From contig JAJGOT010000208.1 in assembly GCA_022457155.1 (NCBI GenBank), positions 1,198,001 through 1,262,000 on the forward strand: DNA of 64,000 bases. The letters are read 5' to 3'. The notes below the pieces were generated by a model, which was not told the DNA's origin, searched no databases, and was given only the letters and a program-made list of their open reading frames with translations. Below, one piece after another: positions 56,001 to 61,632 of this stretch. A program made the position numbers and the translations under genes. Within the stretch, counting starts at the first letter, position 1; each line of letters opens with the position of its first letter. This DNA comes from Cladopsammia gracilis (Eukaryota > Cnidaria > Anthozoa > Scleractinia > Dendrophylliidae).

Positions 56001-56471
56001 TGTGATGCTGACCTATATTTCCAATTCCAACGAAGTGCTTACTCACTGGGGTGCGGAGAGTTTTGTGCGATGATGACTAATCCTGTTAATGAGAAACCCG
56101 GGTCTGCAAAGTGCAGTGAAATTGGCTGTAACAGACACACAGTGTTGTCTCTATCCATAGATTCGGACACTCTTCAGACGAAATCCCAATTAGCAATGAT
56201 CACTGTCGCATTTTATCTACCTTTTAAGTCTGACACCTTAAAAAACGTTAAACTATTGTCGGTCCCTGGCGTTCTTTATTCATTTCCTTCCCCTTATAAA
56301 AGCGAACATCACTCCTAGACGGAAAATCGAAATTGCTGGTTCCACGAATCTGCGTTTTAGGGGAAATTTTTTAATCGTCTCTGGTCTCTTTCCTTTCAGG
56401 AATCAACAGCACGACAAATGGAGGATATGGCGATTGAGCTAGACACTTTACGACGATCAACATACAGATGA
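19426..56471 (+). CDS. CCDC150: CCDC150-like coiled-coil protein, whole gene, 27 exons
   Basis: All 27 exons have GT-AG borders and compatible phases, giving 3,408 nt and 1135 residues, close to vertebrate CCDC150 (about 1,100). The N-terminus has SRRVISPTLQ followed by FEVMQRRLEMAEEETKKL, which I recognise as the conserved CCDC150 start. Nearly everything after residue 25 is charged, heptad-like coiled coil rich in E, K, Q and R with almost no prolines. There is no signal peptide or membrane segment. Known: CCDC150 is poorly characterised and mainly testis/ciliated-tissue expressed in vertebrates. Inferred: a structural or scaffold protein of centrosome, cilium or flagellum. Introns make up over 90% of the gene. 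Other long coiled-coil proteins remain possible. Confidence 0.78.
20094..20965. mobile_element. 872-bp TIR element with nested inverted repeats, CCDC150 intron 1
   Basis: Ends carry CAGAAACCCATAAGTGGGTT and its inverse, flanked by TA. Inside, GATCCATTCGACCAAAATTT (about 20141) pairs with AATTTTTTGGTCGAATGGAT-like sequence near 20709-20726. The right terminal repeat is interrupted by about 200 bp containing its own ATATTTGG palindrome, so this copy probably took a further insertion. Confidence 0.68.
21791..21957. mobile_element. Hairpin MITE, uninterrupted relative of 1406-2542
   Basis: Ends ATGTTGTGGTT and an inverse-like ACAACAT; core TTTCCCTTGTCTCAAATTAT facing GAATCAGAGGCAAAATAAA. The junction AAAAATTAAACTG at about 21896 is the empty site matching the split one near 1491/2510. 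Confidence 0.65.
22165..22459. mobile_element. Word-repeat foldback element, CpG-decayed copy
   Basis: Begins AGGCCAGTTTACACAG and ends TGTAAGCAGGCCTT. It aligns throughout with 53635-53932 but has TG/CA where that copy has CG. It is inserted in an older repeat with CAGTCAAAACTCTGC-type ends (about 22068-22500). Confidence 0.7.
23166..23412 (+). CDS. CCDC150: CCDC150 exon 2
   Basis: Entry phase 0, exit phase 1 (GCAG|GTATGT). 247 nt of coiled coil from LKEELTREKEL to LVTQLQEDA. The acceptor follows a poly-T tract. Confidence 0.85.
23557..23810 (+). repeat. 130-bp tandem duplication, CCDC150 intron 2
   Basis: Two copies (23557-23686, 23687-about 23810) of a unit starting TCTAGTATAAAAACAGAAAA, differing at a few positions (AATGCCTG versus AACGCCTG). 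Non-coding. Confidence 0.85.
24142..24185 (+). CDS. CCDC150: CCDC150 exon 3
   Basis: A 44-nt micro-exon, phase 1 to 0, reading VNYDSQLATLIAERK. Acceptor TTTTGACAG, donor AAAG|GTGAGT. Confidence 0.78.
25613..25705 (+). CDS. CCDC150: CCDC150 exon 4
   Basis: 31 codons, phase 0 to 0, TLDADISRYKKENKELRQQF onward. Acceptor TTGTTTTCAG, donor TTAAG|GTTAGA. Confidence 0.8.
26107..26339 (+). CDS. CCDC150: CCDC150 exon 5
   Basis: 233 nt, phase 0 to 2, from GAHERVLLEHHKASD to the split lysine codon AA|A shared with exon 6. The donor is the weaker GTAAAT. Confidence 0.82.
27417..27930. mobile_element. Foldback element filled with CTAACCCTAGCTAACT repeats
   Basis: Inverted ends include ATCAGTATTCAATCTA and TAGATTGAATACTGAT and extend outward through GTTGCAGGTAAAAT-like sequence. 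The middle is about 300 bp of irregular CTAACTCTAACACAAAGCTA repeats. It is not a telomeric array because the unit is not a regular TTAGGG. Confidence 0.65.
28000..28084 (+). CDS. CCDC150: CCDC150 exon 6
   Basis: 85 nt, phase 2 to 0, reading SVLREDINKLHRQLLDERSQ and on to KQEL. Acceptor TTTTTCATCCAG. Confidence 0.8.
28233..28325 (+). CDS. CCDC150: CCDC150 exon 7
   Basis: 31 codons, phase 0 to 0, DIEVLNLQAKIDDMTKEREQ onward. It is separated from exon 6 by only 148 nt, one of the few introns without a visible transposon. Confidence 0.82.
28430..28552. mobile_element. Hairpin MITE, CCDC150 intron 7
   Basis: TTTCAGGTAATTTTTATTTT faces AAAACAAAAATTACCTGAAA around a GGTATGGTAATATATGCTAA centre. 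The outline resembles the TTTTCCTTTGTCTCA hairpin group. Confidence 0.55.
29040..29108 (+). CDS. CCDC150: CCDC150 exon 8
   Basis: 23 codons, phase 0 to 0, VNQAVSDFSNERDKVVRQLQ to DAQ. Acceptor TTCCTTTTAG, donor CACAG|GTAAGG. Confidence 0.8.
29522..29614 (+). CDS. CCDC150: CCDC150 exon 9
   Basis: 31 codons, phase 0 to 0, GEIRGLQESKKLVEDENQKL onward, ending LEDKQ. Acceptor TTTTTCCCCAG. Confidence 0.8.
29932..30015 (+). CDS. CCDC150: CCDC150 exon 10
   Basis: 28 codons, phase 0 to 0, SSQRQIEEAMKGMMESKNRL to KGGLQ. Donor CTGCAA|GTGAGT. Confidence 0.8.
30391..30467 (-). repeat. tRNA-Thr-like SINE head or tRNA pseudogene
   Basis: On the minus strand an A-box-like TGTGGTTAGCGG, an anticodon loop CTTGTAA (would be TGT, Thr) and a B box GATTCAAGCCC are in tRNA order. 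The acceptor arms do not pair, so it is a tRNA-derived repeat rather than a working tRNA gene. Confidence 0.5.
30541..30591 (+). CDS. CCDC150: CCDC150 exon 11
   Basis: A 17-codon exon, phase 0 to 0, SKVEHLQQEVKSFGAIK. Acceptor ATTTTCTTAG, donor TTAAG|GTACTG. Confidence 0.75.
30690..31000 (-). mobile_element. SINE-like unit between inverted GCTCAGAAGGAGGTCGGACA repeats
   Basis: Inverted copies at about 30692-30732 and 30961-30999 enclose a minus-strand tRNA-like segment with A box GGTACAGTGGTACGG and a consensus B box GGTTCAATCCT (30806-30816). The acceptor arms are not tRNA-like. The arrangement is a tRNA-derived element with terminal inverted repeats. Confidence 0.5.
31166..31222 (+). CDS. 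CCDC150: CCDC150 exon 12
   Basis: A 19-codon exon, phase 0 to 0, VEAEQLKKINSNLQNQHSK. Acceptor GACTTTTCAG, donor GCAAG|GTACTT. Confidence 0.75.
31686..31748 (+). CDS. CCDC150: CCDC150 exon 13
   Basis: 21 codons, phase 0 to 0, SMSELQACKTTIKKLESQLR plus E. The acceptor is TTTTTTTGTTAG. Confidence 0.78.
32411..32960 (-). mobile_element. TIR element with internal tRNA-like Pol III module, copy 1
   Basis: Ends carry AACCCGTGAAT on one side and a related inverse (AACCCGTTCATT) on the other. On the minus strand it contains TGGTCAAATGGCTTACTACC, then GAGTTCAAGTC, then long T runs, which are a tRNA-like A box, B box and Pol III stop. Flanks such as CAAAAATCCTTACGTT and GAACCGTGTCAGTG match copy 2 at 54274-54834 in the opposite orientation. 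Confidence 0.6.
33301..33429 (+). CDS. CCDC150: CCDC150 exon 14
   Basis: 43 codons, phase 0 to 0, starting GQSTNSRKDNDLRSVMQ, a less helical polar stretch, then coiled coil to KYNAK. Confidence 0.82.
33449..33662. mobile_element. TTATTCCAAAATGGC MITE, copy 1
   Basis: Ends ACTTATTCCAAAATGGCAGC and the inverse GCCATTTTGGACTTAGGT, with ATTCTTTTATATG words in both arms. Relatives lie at 39028-39190 and 53361-53545, all in this gene's introns. Confidence 0.7.
34262..34586. mobile_element. Poly-G/poly-C ended MITE with GGTACC-TTTAGGGT repeats
   Basis: A G run followed by CACTCCCATATAGAAATG and GTGCTCGTCGTA mirrors TACGACGAGCAC, ATATGTGAATG and a C run. Inside, ACCTTTTAGGGT-type words recur at least four times. 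Confidence 0.72.
34765..34934 (+). CDS. CCDC150: CCDC150 exon 15
   Basis: 170 nt, phase 0 to 2, IDSLQRSLSDARENSSRLSS onward to NILRRD and the split lysine codon AA|G. Same length and phases as exon 17, hinting at an old internal duplication. Confidence 0.83.
35041..35190 (+). repeat. Diverged two-unit relative of the 88-bp minisatellite
   Basis: Contains AAAGTACTGCTCAGTAGCTT, TTTCATTTGAATGGCCACAC and CAGACTCAAAAGTTAGAAT, which match the unit at 51163-52835 with substitutions. It may represent the pre-expansion state. Confidence 0.7.
35194..35614. mobile_element. Word-repeat foldback element
   Basis: Ends AAGGCGGTGTTACACTAGGC and GCCTAGTGTAACAGCGCCTT are near-perfect inverses. The interior is made of TTGCGAC, ACTTGTCTCGC and GCAACGAT words in both orientations. 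Confidence 0.78.
35650..35743 (+). CDS. CCDC150: CCDC150 exon 16
   Basis: 94 nt, phase 2 to 0, ISSQELIKTLQYENDALQSK onward, ending TELQE. A 5.2-kb intron full of insertions follows. Confidence 0.8.
36848..37429 (+). pseudogene. Broken ORF remnants with CRFCGKE motif and coiled-coil tail
   Basis: One open piece from about 36859 reads MEQHFLKTRCRFCGKEISLK and soon stops. A second (37241-37429) is a charged helix ending in an acidic tail. Not recognised; within the inverted-repeat pair they may be decayed transposon genes. Confidence that both belong to one protein is low. Confidence 0.25.
38176..38758. mobile_element. 583-bp TIR element
   Basis: About 125-bp inverted arms: ATTGATTATTGGAATCTTCC and CAACGGTAGCCT at the left mirror AGGCTACCGTTG and GGAAGATTCCAATAATCAAT at the right, with outer TTATTATTTGGGAATGAC. 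Non-coding interior. The near-identical arms indicate a fairly recent copy. Confidence 0.82.
39028..39190. mobile_element. TTATTCCAAAATGGC MITE, copy 2 (short)
   Basis: TACATCTTATTCCAAAATGG pairs with CCATTTTAAAATAAGGTGTA. The middle CCCTTGTTGCCTCAAT faces AAGGCAGCAAGGGCCAAT. Confidence 0.7.
40341..40482. mobile_element. 142-bp hairpin with about 63-bp near-perfect arms
   Basis: TCTTATTGGACGGTTTAGTG through TTTTTACGAGTCTCG is mirrored by its complement ending ACTAAACCGTCCAATAAGA. A flanking pair ATTTATTATTCAACT (40484) / AGTTGAATAATAAAT (40917) suggests it belongs to or adjoins a larger element up to 40931. Confidence 0.85.
40993..41162 (+). CDS. CCDC150: CCDC150 exon 17
   Basis: 170 nt, phase 0 to 2, LRPLREALSSAQIDRERMTD onward. 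The acceptor (TTGATTTTCAG) lies 33 bp after the end of the right arm of a 31-bp inverted repeat. Confidence 0.83.
41299..41412. mobile_element. 114-bp hairpin MITE
   Basis: AATGTAAAATAACACGGCAA at the left faces TTGCCGTGTTATTTTACATT at the right. The inner arms GGCGGAGAAAAGATT and AATCTTTTCTCCGCC also pair. Confidence 0.85.
41879..42014. mobile_element. 136-bp foldback (TGTTTACATGAGGTAGGGT)
   Basis: AAGCCCTGTTTACATGAGGT is mirrored by ACCTCATGTAAACAGGCCCT. The middle contains paired GGGCCAACTCTCTTTG and CAAAGAGAGTTGGCCC. Confidence 0.85.
42377..42506 (+). CDS. CCDC150: CCDC150 exon 18
   Basis: 130 nt, phase 2 to 0, DHQIRESREEKAAELEERVE onward, ending KKELSK. Donor CCAAG|GTCTGT. Confidence 0.82.
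42666..42768 (+). repeat. About 29-bp minisatellite, 3-4 copies
   Basis: GCCAAGAGCGGGAAAA recurs four times with variable TGCAACCGGT-type spacers, 60 bp before exon 19. The first copy is degenerate. Confidence 0.7.
42828..43034 (+). CDS. CCDC150: CCDC150 exon 19
   Basis: 69 codons, phase 0 to 0, the most lysine-rich coiled coil of the gene (LKKDLEDANTYKNKIKETNK onward), ending GKTE. Confidence 0.83.
43494..44013. mobile_element. Word-repeat foldback element, GCCGCGGCTT words
   Basis: GCCGCGGCTTTTGTAAGCC near the left and ACACAAGCCGCGGCTTGTGT near the right, with CGGCTTACATAAG and CGCGTCTTACACAAG words throughout. Exact ends are not clear. Confidence 0.5.
44241..44309 (+). CDS. CCDC150: CCDC150 exon 20
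   Basis: 23 codons, phase 0 to 0, NFKKELKTLERVKNEYMRKN to SEQ. Acceptor TTTTATCTAG. Confidence 0.78.
44827..44903 (+). CDS. CCDC150: CCDC150 exon 21
   Basis: 77 nt, phase 0 to 2, AKTIGEFVSKFSDLQAELET onward, ending in a split arginine codon CG|G. Confidence 0.78.
44927..45353. mobile_element. Word-repeat foldback element, GACGCATTATGCGTC words
   Basis: Ends TATACTAGAGACGCATTATC and GATAATGCGTCTCTAGTGTA. GTTCGTCTAGACGCATAATG and related words repeat in both orientations, including a perfect inner hairpin at about 45024-45108. Confidence 0.8.
45365..46375. mobile_element. piggyBac-like element, 1,011 bp, TTAA flanked
   Basis: Flanked by TTAA at 45361-45364 and 46376-46379. Ends CCCTTTGAGGACGGTC and GACGGTGAC..CAATGGG inverted, the CCC(T/A)TTG pattern typical of piggyBac superfamily termini. 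The internal open stretches (45570-45956 plus, 45711-46076 minus) do not resemble a transposase, so it is non-autonomous. Confidence 0.72.
46437..46808. mobile_element. Word-repeat foldback element, GAGTTGGCAAA words, copy 1
   Basis: Begins AAGGCGTTTTCACACAGCAA; contains GAGTTGGCAAA, TGAACGTTTGCTA and GATTGCCAACTATTTGGAG. It aligns in pieces with 63085-63397. Right end approximate. Confidence 0.55.
46975..47038 (+). CDS. CCDC150: CCDC150 exon 22
   Basis: 64 nt, phase 2 to 0, DKEEELERERSMRKELELRY plus K. The preceding intron carries a piggyBac-like element. Confidence 0.78.
47349..48262. mobile_element. 914-bp TTAA-flanked element with 140-bp TIRs
   Basis: TTAA at 47345-47348 and 48263-48266. 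Arms such as TTCAGAATCAACTCTATGTA and TACATAGAGTTGATTCTGAA run about 140 bp. It sits between two direct copies of CAGAGGGGAGTCTAACACAT. A second inverted pair inside (47582-47611 and 47871-47904) marks a nested element. Confidence 0.72.
48547..48809. mobile_element. Word-repeat foldback element, GTAACATCACC ends
   Basis: ATGGTGATGTTACAAGAGAC and CGTGTAACATCACCTT are inverted. The interior repeats AACATTGTTGCG, CGGACGATTTTAACGCAA and AACTTGTTGC words. Confidence 0.68.
49322..49408 (+). CDS. CCDC150: CCDC150 exon 23
   Basis: 29 codons, phase 0 to 0, KIQAREKDLESSRKETERKL onward, ending ETQQ. Acceptor TGTTGTTGTAG. Confidence 0.78.
50147..50226 (+). CDS. CCDC150: CCDC150 exon 24
   Basis: 80 nt, phase 0 to 2, VSENLREAQDWFKTKFGNLQ onward. 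The acceptor (CCTGTTAAG) has a weak pyrimidine tract, but the frame and phase fit both neighbours. Confidence 0.72.
51163..52835 (+). repeat. 88-bp minisatellite, about 19 copies, CCDC150 intron 24
   Basis: Unit phase markers fall at 51246, 51334, 51422 and 51510, exactly 88 bp apart. Each unit contains AAATGGTACCATGCAAAAGT, GAGGTTTCATTTGATTGGTC and ACCATAGGATTTCATCAACA. Variants (CAGAAG/CTGAAG, TTTCAT/TTTTAT, CATCAA/CGTCCA) alternate in blocks, indicating segmental duplication. The last copies are shortened. Confidence 0.95.
53054..53162 (+). CDS. CCDC150: CCDC150 exon 25
   Basis: 109 nt, phase 2 to 0, KIQEALEKHNRDNFKKRDEE onward, ending KELMR. It lies just after the 88-bp minisatellite intron. 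Confidence 0.8.
53225..53335 (+). repeat. (CATT)n run and 28-bp triplicate
   Basis: ATTCATTCATTCATTC is followed by three copies of GACGAAAACGCGTTTTCAAT-type units. AAAACGCGTTTT is itself palindromic. Confidence 0.75.
53361..53545. mobile_element. TTATTCCAAAATGGC MITE, copy 3
   Basis: ATACACCTTATTCCAAAATG and CGCACATTTTGGAACAAGGTGTAT (in parts) are inverted. CCAATTTATTATTCTTTTAT pairs with ATAAAAGAATAATAAATTGG. The arm contains AAAATGGCGGCC, a YY1-type site. Confidence 0.82.
53635..53932. mobile_element. Word-repeat foldback element, CpG-rich copy
   Basis: AAGGCCTGTTTACACTGG to CATCTGTAAACGGGCCTT. It is the paralogue of 22165-22459 and retains many CGs. It is nested in another element with GGTTTTCAC / GTGAAAAC ends (53588-53952). 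Confidence 0.78.
54274..54834 (+). mobile_element. TIR element with internal tRNA-like Pol III module, copy 2
   Basis: Ends AACCCGTGAAT and ATTCACGGGTT are perfect inverses. Inside, GGTGGCCGAGTGGTTTAGCG (A box of Leu/Ser-type tRNAs) and GAGGTTCAAGTCTC (B box) are followed by T10 and T13 runs. The tRNA-like core (about 54568-54640) does not fold with a full acceptor stem. Confidence 0.65.
54994..55345. mobile_element. Word-repeat foldback element, CTTATGCTTATG words
   Basis: CTTATGCTTAAGC, GAACATAAGCGGAAGCG, CTTATGCTTATGGTCGCG and CGCAGTTATGCTTCCCCTTA lie in opposite orientations. Related words occur at 32270-32360 and 53588-53630. Ends approximate. Confidence 0.5.
55427..55561 (+). CDS. CCDC150: CCDC150 exon 26
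   Basis: 45 codons, phase 0 to 0, ASRMTISKLASDVAENHWET onward, ending LERLK. Acceptor CTGTTGACAG. Confidence 0.8.
55609..56085 (+). repeat. 65-bp minisatellite, about 7 copies, CCDC150 intron 26
   Basis: Unit starts at 55609, 55674, 55739, 55804 and 55869, 65 bp apart, then two longer copies. Shared segments: ACTAATATTACCAATTCC, AAGTGCTTACTCACTGG and GTGGGGAGAGTTTTGTG. Confidence 0.93.
56400..56471 (+). CDS. CCDC150: CCDC150 exon 27 (terminal)
   Basis: Terminal exon of 23 codons plus TGA, phase 0 entry, ESTARQMEDMAIELDTLRRS and TYR. The acceptor is preceded by a strong CTCTTTCCTTTCAG tract. Confidence 0.8.
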   Translation, partial: ESTARQMEDMAIELDTLRRSTYR

Positions 56472-57256
56472 CAGCAGTGGAGTGGTTACAATTGACAGCC
56501 ACACCTAACAAGCGCCTTGTGTCCAGTTGTAAGCATCAGTTAACGGTACACACAATACGAACATGGATCACCAGTTGAGCTGAATATGTGACCTGTACGG
56601 TACCACGTTATGTCGGCTATCTTTGGTACTGAGGTGACAAATCTGAATACAACTGTCGCGCAGTTCGTGACCACACGAGTGTCACATGGTGTAATCGCGT
56701 CTCCTCGCGCGTAAGACGCAATAGAAGACGCCCTTTTAATGGTCAGCGGTGTACTGTTCAGTCAGGCACAGTCTTTTTGTATTTTACGTAAATATATTTA
56801 TTTAGGTTATAGTGTAAAAATATTTTTGTATATACGGTTTTGTAATTAGCGCGGTGTTTGTGCACGATAAATGGGATACATACGAACGTGAGTTCAGAAT
56901 CTTTTAAAGCGAGAATCGAGATCATAAGAACGTATTGAACTGTAGTGAAAATGCGATCCGATTCTAACTGTTTTTAAGACAAGTCAGAGGGAGTGCATGA
57001 GAGTTTCAGGCTAACTCACTGAACAAGAGGGAGAGAGTTTTAGCTCTCTTCTTCAACTTTCCTTGTTTTCGTCTATCTCGTCTTTAGGCAGTAAAAGAGA
57101 GAGCTGTAGATTTTAAAAATTATGTACATACGTTGTATTTATGTTTAAAAACTTTAACATTTCTAAGATATGACTAATCTTGGAGTGAATTACTGTCAAA
57201 CGGGCAGCTATTTAGCTTCGGTTTGTACTAATTTATTATACTTCACAAAGAGAATG

Positions 57257-57262
57257 AATAAA
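57257..57262 (+). terminator. CCDC150 poly(A) signal
   Basis: The first canonical AATAAA downstream of the stop codon, giving a 3'UTR of about 0.8 kb. Confidence 0.6.
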
Positions 57263-57484
57263 GGGATAAAATTGCAAAGTAAAATGACTTGTGTCACAGT
57301 GCGCAGTACCCGCAGTTTTCTTACACACTATCCATATTTTAAAAATCGTCGTACAACCTTCGTGCAATCTTCGTACGTCGTTACGACGCAAGTTGCATGG
57401 GATTTTGCAGCGTCGAACATACCGTGAAACTTGCTGCTAAAATTTCTGAAAAAAAAGTTCACACTTGTGAAAACAACAACAAAT

Positions 57485-57666
57485 TTTATTATACACTATG
57501 TACATGCAGATAGAAATGTTTTCTACAAATATTATCCATGAACGAGTAACAATCCTCGATATTCATCAATTACGAGACGTAACTTCGCTGGAAAGTCTTG
57601 TGACCAACCGCTTTTGTTGGTCAGTTGTCAGTATGCGATGCCATTTCCAACCATAAAAGATTTATT
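57485..57666 (-). terminator. Candidate ARMC3 poly(A) signals
   Basis: Minus-strand AATAAA occurs at 57661-57666 and 57485-57490, both beyond the MITE that follows the stop codon. Either would leave fewer than 400 bp to the CCDC150 signal at 57257. Confidence 0.45.
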
Positions 57667-57791
57667 TCATGGTTAAAGTTCATGTGTGCTTTAACTTCGA
57701 TCTGAATGAAATTTTAAACGCGAGGAGTACCATTAAAACGAAATGATATGGAATACCGCTCTGTGACGTCAAATGGTGTCAGCTGTGAATA

Positions 57792-57973
57792 GGCCATTTG
57801 CACCATGACGTCATATGACTACAACTACCAGAATCCTTCAGTTTTTTGTTTTGTAGTGCAAATTAGGGCTATTGTTATTTAAACCGCACTGGGATTACAA
57901 CATTTAAATAAGAAAGAAAAAACGAAATGAATTCAGGTAGTTGTAGTCAAATGACGTCATCGTGCAAATGGCC
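57792..57973. mobile_element. CRE-bearing MITE, copy 2, in the ARMC3 3'UTR
   Basis: 182 bp flanked by TA (57790-57791, 57974-57975). Ends GGCCATTTGCACCATGACGT and GACGTCATCGTGCAAATGGC inverse. The right arm keeps TGACGTCA and the left arm has TGACGTCA as well. Only 8 bp separate its TA from the ARMC3 stop codon. Confidence 0.87.
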
Positions 57974-57983
57974 TATTGAAAAT

Positions 57984-58094
57984 CTAAAGCCTTTGGTAGA
58001 GAGAGGCCTCGGGCGAGTCAGTACTCATGAGTCGGCCTGGTATGTGCATGAGATCTACAATGTAACTTTTGGGAGGAAACTTGGGTTGGCCATC
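57984..58094 (-). CDS. ARMC3: ARMC3 terminal exon
   Basis: 36 codons plus TAG, phase 0 entry, with SYIVDLMHIPGRLMSTDSPE near the end. The stop lies 8 bp from the flank of a MITE, so the natural C-terminus might have been trimmed or altered, though the length fits the family end. Confidence 0.9.
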   Translation of the reverse strand, partial: DGQPKFPPKSYIVDLMHIPGRLMSTDSPEASLYQRL

Positions 58095-61000
58095 CTATAA
58101 CAACAAATAAAATAAACAGTGAGAATGTTTCCTATGTACAGTGGAATTTCTGCTTACGACCAGTTATTACAGCGAACTCGCTCTGAGGCGACCACCCTTG
58201 GGACCAAATCTAGCCTTCTAAAGAGTTGATGTAACCTGGCAGTAGAAAGCTGTGACGTCACAACTAAAATAGGATCGTTCTCCTTATCGTAGCCTGCGAA
58301 ACCTTTGTTTTCTAGTTAGTAGGTTATTGGTAAGATGCATTATAAGAATATCGTTAAGTTCGTCGTTACTTTCAGAATTAGCGGCCTTTGGGGCTCGCTT
58401 CTTCCGGGGAACAAAAACCGTTAAATAAAGCTGGTACGAGCTCTTTTTCCGACTGAAATAACAGACCGAAACTCGCAACAATGATTGTTTCAAAACATGA
58501 GACGAAATTCGTTGATCCAGTTTCATGTTACTGCCACATCGATAGGATCCGCATGTCTAGATTGTGTTGTGTACAATTTAAAAATACTTGGTTTCGTTAC
58601 TTTTGGGATTCATTAGCAGCCACAAAATTTTGACGTTACTTTCGGATCGTTGTAGGTAGGGTGCAGAATTTTAAAGCGATAAGCGCTCTCTTCTATTTTG
58701 CTAAAAATGTTTTCTCACCTGGGCTTCGTCACAAAGCATCACTTCGTTCCAGGCCCTGTTGTACTCTCCTCGAACCAGCGAGCAGCTCAGAGCAATACGA
58801 TCAGCCAGAGCCTGGAAACAAGAAACAGGAACAGTGAGATCAACGAAAATATATACAGTAAACTCCCGCTATAAAGGACACCTTGGAATTAAGATTCAGT
58901 TTCCACAAGGCGACAATAGACTCATGACTGTAATACCGTCCTGCTAAACGCTGGGTTTCATTTGATGACAGGTCGCCAAGATCATGGACGAGTACAAAAT
59001 CCGGCGCCAGTCTTTACAGCCAATTTCACTGCAATCAGTGTGCAGAGTCGGATTTTTCAAACATGATTCGTCCAATGGTGACGAAATTCGCCAGTAAAAT
59101 GAGCTCAACAAGTAGATACTTACATCCACAAAGAACAGGATCTGTGAATTTCTTTCACCATTTTCTGACAGTTGGCAAATCACGACTGTCGGCGAATCAT
59201 GACACGCGAATCATGGCGGGCGAATCATAACTGACGAACTATAACTGGCTAATAATGTTTTAAAGGCCCAGTATCACCCATTCGGCTTTGCGGTCGTTTG
59301 TTTTTGTTTTCAAATGACGAGCTCGCTCGTGATTGGCTCTTTCGGGAATTTTCGACTGCGTTGAATTCAATCGTCGAGGCGTTGGGCGCGCAATGCATTT
59401 TGGGTGATACTGGGCCTTTACAAAAGGTTCTGTCCACTACACTGAGGTTTTTTATTCTTTTTTTTTTTTTTGGATATTTCAGGACGTCAGTGTTTACTCT
59501 ATGAACTGTGTTTACCCTTGAAGAATTTCTTAAAATATCTGTGCACCCTAATAAATTCATTATTTTCACCCTTGCCGCTGAAGAATTCCACAGTTCCTCA
59601 ACCGAAGTGGGGAGGGGGGGGGCGTCTAATTCAATAGCGCAATTTAAACCTGGACTTATCGATCTACTTTTTCTATGCCACTTTACCTTAAAAAGTAGTG
59701 CTCTGTGATAAAAGATTCCAGTTTGTATCTTGCCGATAGGAATGATGTTGGAATTGAGTTCGACCTTCAATTGACCTATGGGTAGTTCGTAGCTAAACGT
59801 GGACAACGATTCTCGGTCCACAGGGCCACCCATCTTATCACTGACAAAGCTGCAAAGAAATAAGGACCAACAGACATTAGATAAGGTATTGCTTCAAACA
59901 CAGGGTGACGAAGCCCAAGTCCAAGTAAAAGCATGTTCAGTTCACTTAACTTTCGTCATCTTTATTTTGGGTAAACTTTATTCCAGGCCTGAGTTGTCCA
60001 AAGCGCGATTACTTTTTTTTTTGCCCTTTATTAGTTTCGGTTTTGACTTGCCTTAATATGTGGCTTAAAATGGGCTTTTGAAAACCTTTAAAACAAAATA
60101 AATTAGATCCTCGGTTGAGATTAAATCCTGTGTAAGCGTTAACCGGCTTTCAAACAACCGGGCCCAGTAAGGTAATATTGGTGGTCTCAAAAGCATGCAA
60201 TCATTTTTTTTTTTAATTTTCTCCTATGGGGACGAGTTGTGAGAACACCAGCCTTACACCAAGTTTCCTTAGTGAGTTTGAATCCCAAACTCAGTGAATC
60301 AGCGTCATGTGTGCATTGACTTTGTTGCTGGTTCCCTTCTTGACCAGTGACCAGTTCCCTTCTTGACCGTTCATTTCTTTAGAATGCAAAAATTATGTCA
60401 AATATCTAGGTGTGCTTATTGATGAAAATCTTTCTTGGAAATACCATATCGCTCACATCGCTTCAAAAATAAGTAAAACAATTGGCATCATTGCCAGCCT
60501 GAGACACTTTGTACCCCTGAATACTTTACACCACATATACATATCTCTTATTCAGCCCTACTTATTGTATGGCATAGTCGCTTGGGGCCAAGCTGCTAAA
60601 ACTTACAAAAACAAAATTCTCATTCTTCAAAAACGCGCCCTCCGCCTCATGTTCTTTGGTGACTATAATTCTCATGCAGTACCTTATTTTGCCTCCTCTG
60701 GCTTTCTTCCCTTAGATCTACTGTACTTTAAATCCGTTGCTATTCTAATGCATGATATATCTAACAGTTTAACACCTACTAACATATCTAACTTATTTGC
60801 TTCCCAATCTAATATTCATTCATATAATACAAGATCATCTTCAAGAGGTGACTATTATGTTAAACACTCAAGGTTAGATAAACAAATTAAGTCTTTTTCA
60901 AGATATGGTGTAAAAGTCTGGAATAGCTTACCGTGTGAAATGCGTCAAATGTCCAAAAATAACTTTAAAATCAATGTCCACGACACTTTACTCCGAATAC

Positions 61001-61599
61001 TTTCAGAAGAAAATGATTATATTGATTTACCCGACTTAATAACAAAAATTTCCTGAAAACTTGGCCTTCTTATATTTGCAATGTTCATGATTGTAAACTT
61101 AATTAAATTGAATTTATTTATATTTATTTGTTTATTTATTTAACTACTGTTTTTCTCTAGTCTTTCTTGTGTTCTGTCTGTATACAGCTGTTTGATTAAA
61201 CGTTGTCACTGATCGGTCTTACCCCTACGCGACCAGACCGAAAGGGAGTATGGGTGAATTAAAATGCATGATTAATTATTCTATATCGCGTTTACAACGG
61301 AGAACAAAACTCATGTTTGTCTTCGCGTGTTACGCAAGGACAACCAGAGTCGCTTCGATAAGGACGTTCCGTATTTTGATAATGTGCAGTTATTGAATGT
61401 GAATTGATTTCTCCCCATAATCCTTTTCGGTCTGGTCGCGTAGGGATGAGACCGATCAATGACAACGTTTAATCAAACAGCTGTATGTATTACATACGTG
61501 TAACCACTGCCCGCCTCGACTAGCTAATCTGCTAACTGCGGGCAGTGGATATTGCTTTATGTAAAATTTGTGATTATTAATAAACAGTTGAAACAGTTG

Positions 61600-61632
<33 letters not shown>

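Noticed and set aside
58284..58526. 80-codon minus-strand frame between ARMC3 exons
   Set aside because: The exon at 57984-58094 joins 58719-58811 in phase and ends with the family-typical C-terminus, leaving no role for this frame.
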